This document shows positions 5,262-5,460 of a stretch of DNA of 5,460 bases, one piece after another. The stretch lies in contig JAEYTW010000436.1 in the NCBI GenBank assembly GCA_023433835.1, positions 1 through 5,460 of the forward strand, given 5' to 3'. The position numbers and the translations under genes are program-made. This stretch comes from Pseudomonadota bacterium (lineage in GTDB: Bacteria; Pseudomonadota; Alphaproteobacteria; Ferrovibrionales; Ferrovibrionaceae). Positions within the stretch are counted from its first letter, which is position 1, and each line of letters starts with the position of its first letter. The notes under the pieces were generated by a model that saw only the letters and a program-made list of their open reading frames with translations, did not search any database and had not been told where the DNA came from.

Positions 5262-5298
5262 AAGTTCGATGCCCACATCCGACGAGAAGGACCACTCG

Positions 5299-5460
5299 AT
5301 GACCAAACTGTCCGTCGACAAGAAGCTTATCCGCGACCTCGCCAAGATCCTGCAGGATACCGGCCTCGCCGAGGTCGAGTGGAGCGAGGGCGACGTGAAG
5401 CTTCGCGTCTCGCGCGGCGCGGTCGCGCCTGCCGCCTATGCCGCGCCGATGGCCTATGCC
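5299..5460 (+). CDS. accB: Biotin carboxyl carrier protein of acetyl-CoA carboxylase, N-terminal part (cut by right edge)
   Basis: Fifty-four codons are open from the ATG at 5299 to the window edge. The translation starts MTKLSVDKKLIRDLAKILQD and continues with TGLAEVEWSEGDVKLRVSRG (21-40). This matches the N-terminal BCCP pattern of a helix 'I-R-x-L-A-x-I-L' followed by an acidic strand and a basic 'L-R-V-S-R' strand. An Ala/Pro linker then begins (about 41-54). The biotinyl domain with its Met-Lys-Met site would lie beyond the window. BCCP carries biotin for acetyl-CoA carboxylase, the first committed step of fatty acid synthesis. AAGGA seven bases before 5299 supports this start; an in-frame ATG at 5269 would add ten residues but has a weaker ribosome site. 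The position just after aroQ fits the conserved operon and predicts accC next. Confidence 0.88.
   Translation, partial: MTKLSVDKKLIRDLAKILQDTGLAEVEWSEGDVKLRVSRGAVAPAAYAAPMAYA

Noticed and set aside
1..5460. Mobile element, CRISPR, tRNA/rRNA or riboswitch
   Set aside because: No terminal repeats, transposase or integrase motifs, regularly spaced repeats, or recognisable RNA gene signatures were seen on either strand.

Overview
The window is high-GC bacterial DNA, densely coded on both strands. It looks like the chromosome of an alphaproteobacterium. The aroQ-accB order, the style of the zeta-class GST and MarR proteins, and Gly-Ala-Arg-rich codon use all fit; Sphingomonadales is my best guess, from overall impression rather than a marker gene. 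I see no rRNA, tRNA, CRISPR array, insertion sequence or phage gene. Every gene falls in a recognisable family, and no gap between genes exceeds about 225 bases.

Layout. (1) Positions 1-652, minus: the N-terminal part of an AsmA-family envelope protein that runs off the left edge. (2) Positions 808-1989, plus: a zeta-class glutathione transferase / maleylacetoacetate isomerase (maiA), then a MarR-family regulator. Each has its own sigma70-like promoter with 17-base spacing. The MarR promoter carries an inverted repeat across its predicted start point, suggesting autoregulation. (3) Positions 1986-3880: a divergent ampR / class A beta-lactamase pair. The ampR stop codon overlaps the MarR stop codon tail to tail by four bases. 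(4) Positions 3939-4598, minus: a DedA-family membrane protein convergent with the beta-lactamase, with a GC-rich hairpin between them. (5) Positions 4824-5460, plus: aroQ (type II 3-dehydroquinate dehydratase), then the start of accB (biotin carboxyl carrier protein), cut by the right edge. This is the familiar start of an aroQ-accB-accC operon.

How the genes relate. The ampR-bla pair is a self-contained inducible resistance module. AmpR is expected to sense peptidoglycan-recycling muropeptides and activate the lactamase, which carries a Tat-type signal and most resembles the L2-like branch of class A enzymes. The maiA-MarR pair points to tyrosine/homogentisate catabolism, but the other genes of that pathway are not in the window. 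AsmA and DedA are envelope housekeeping genes, and aroQ-accB serves aromatic amino acid and fatty acid synthesis.

I found no wholly undescribed system. The points most worth a second look are the degenerate omega loop of the beta-lactamase (Glu166 kept, Asn170 replaced by Ser, Cys69 without Cys238), the MarR promoter/operator with a similar sequence over the maiA promoter, and the inverted repeats in the ampR-bla intergenic region.
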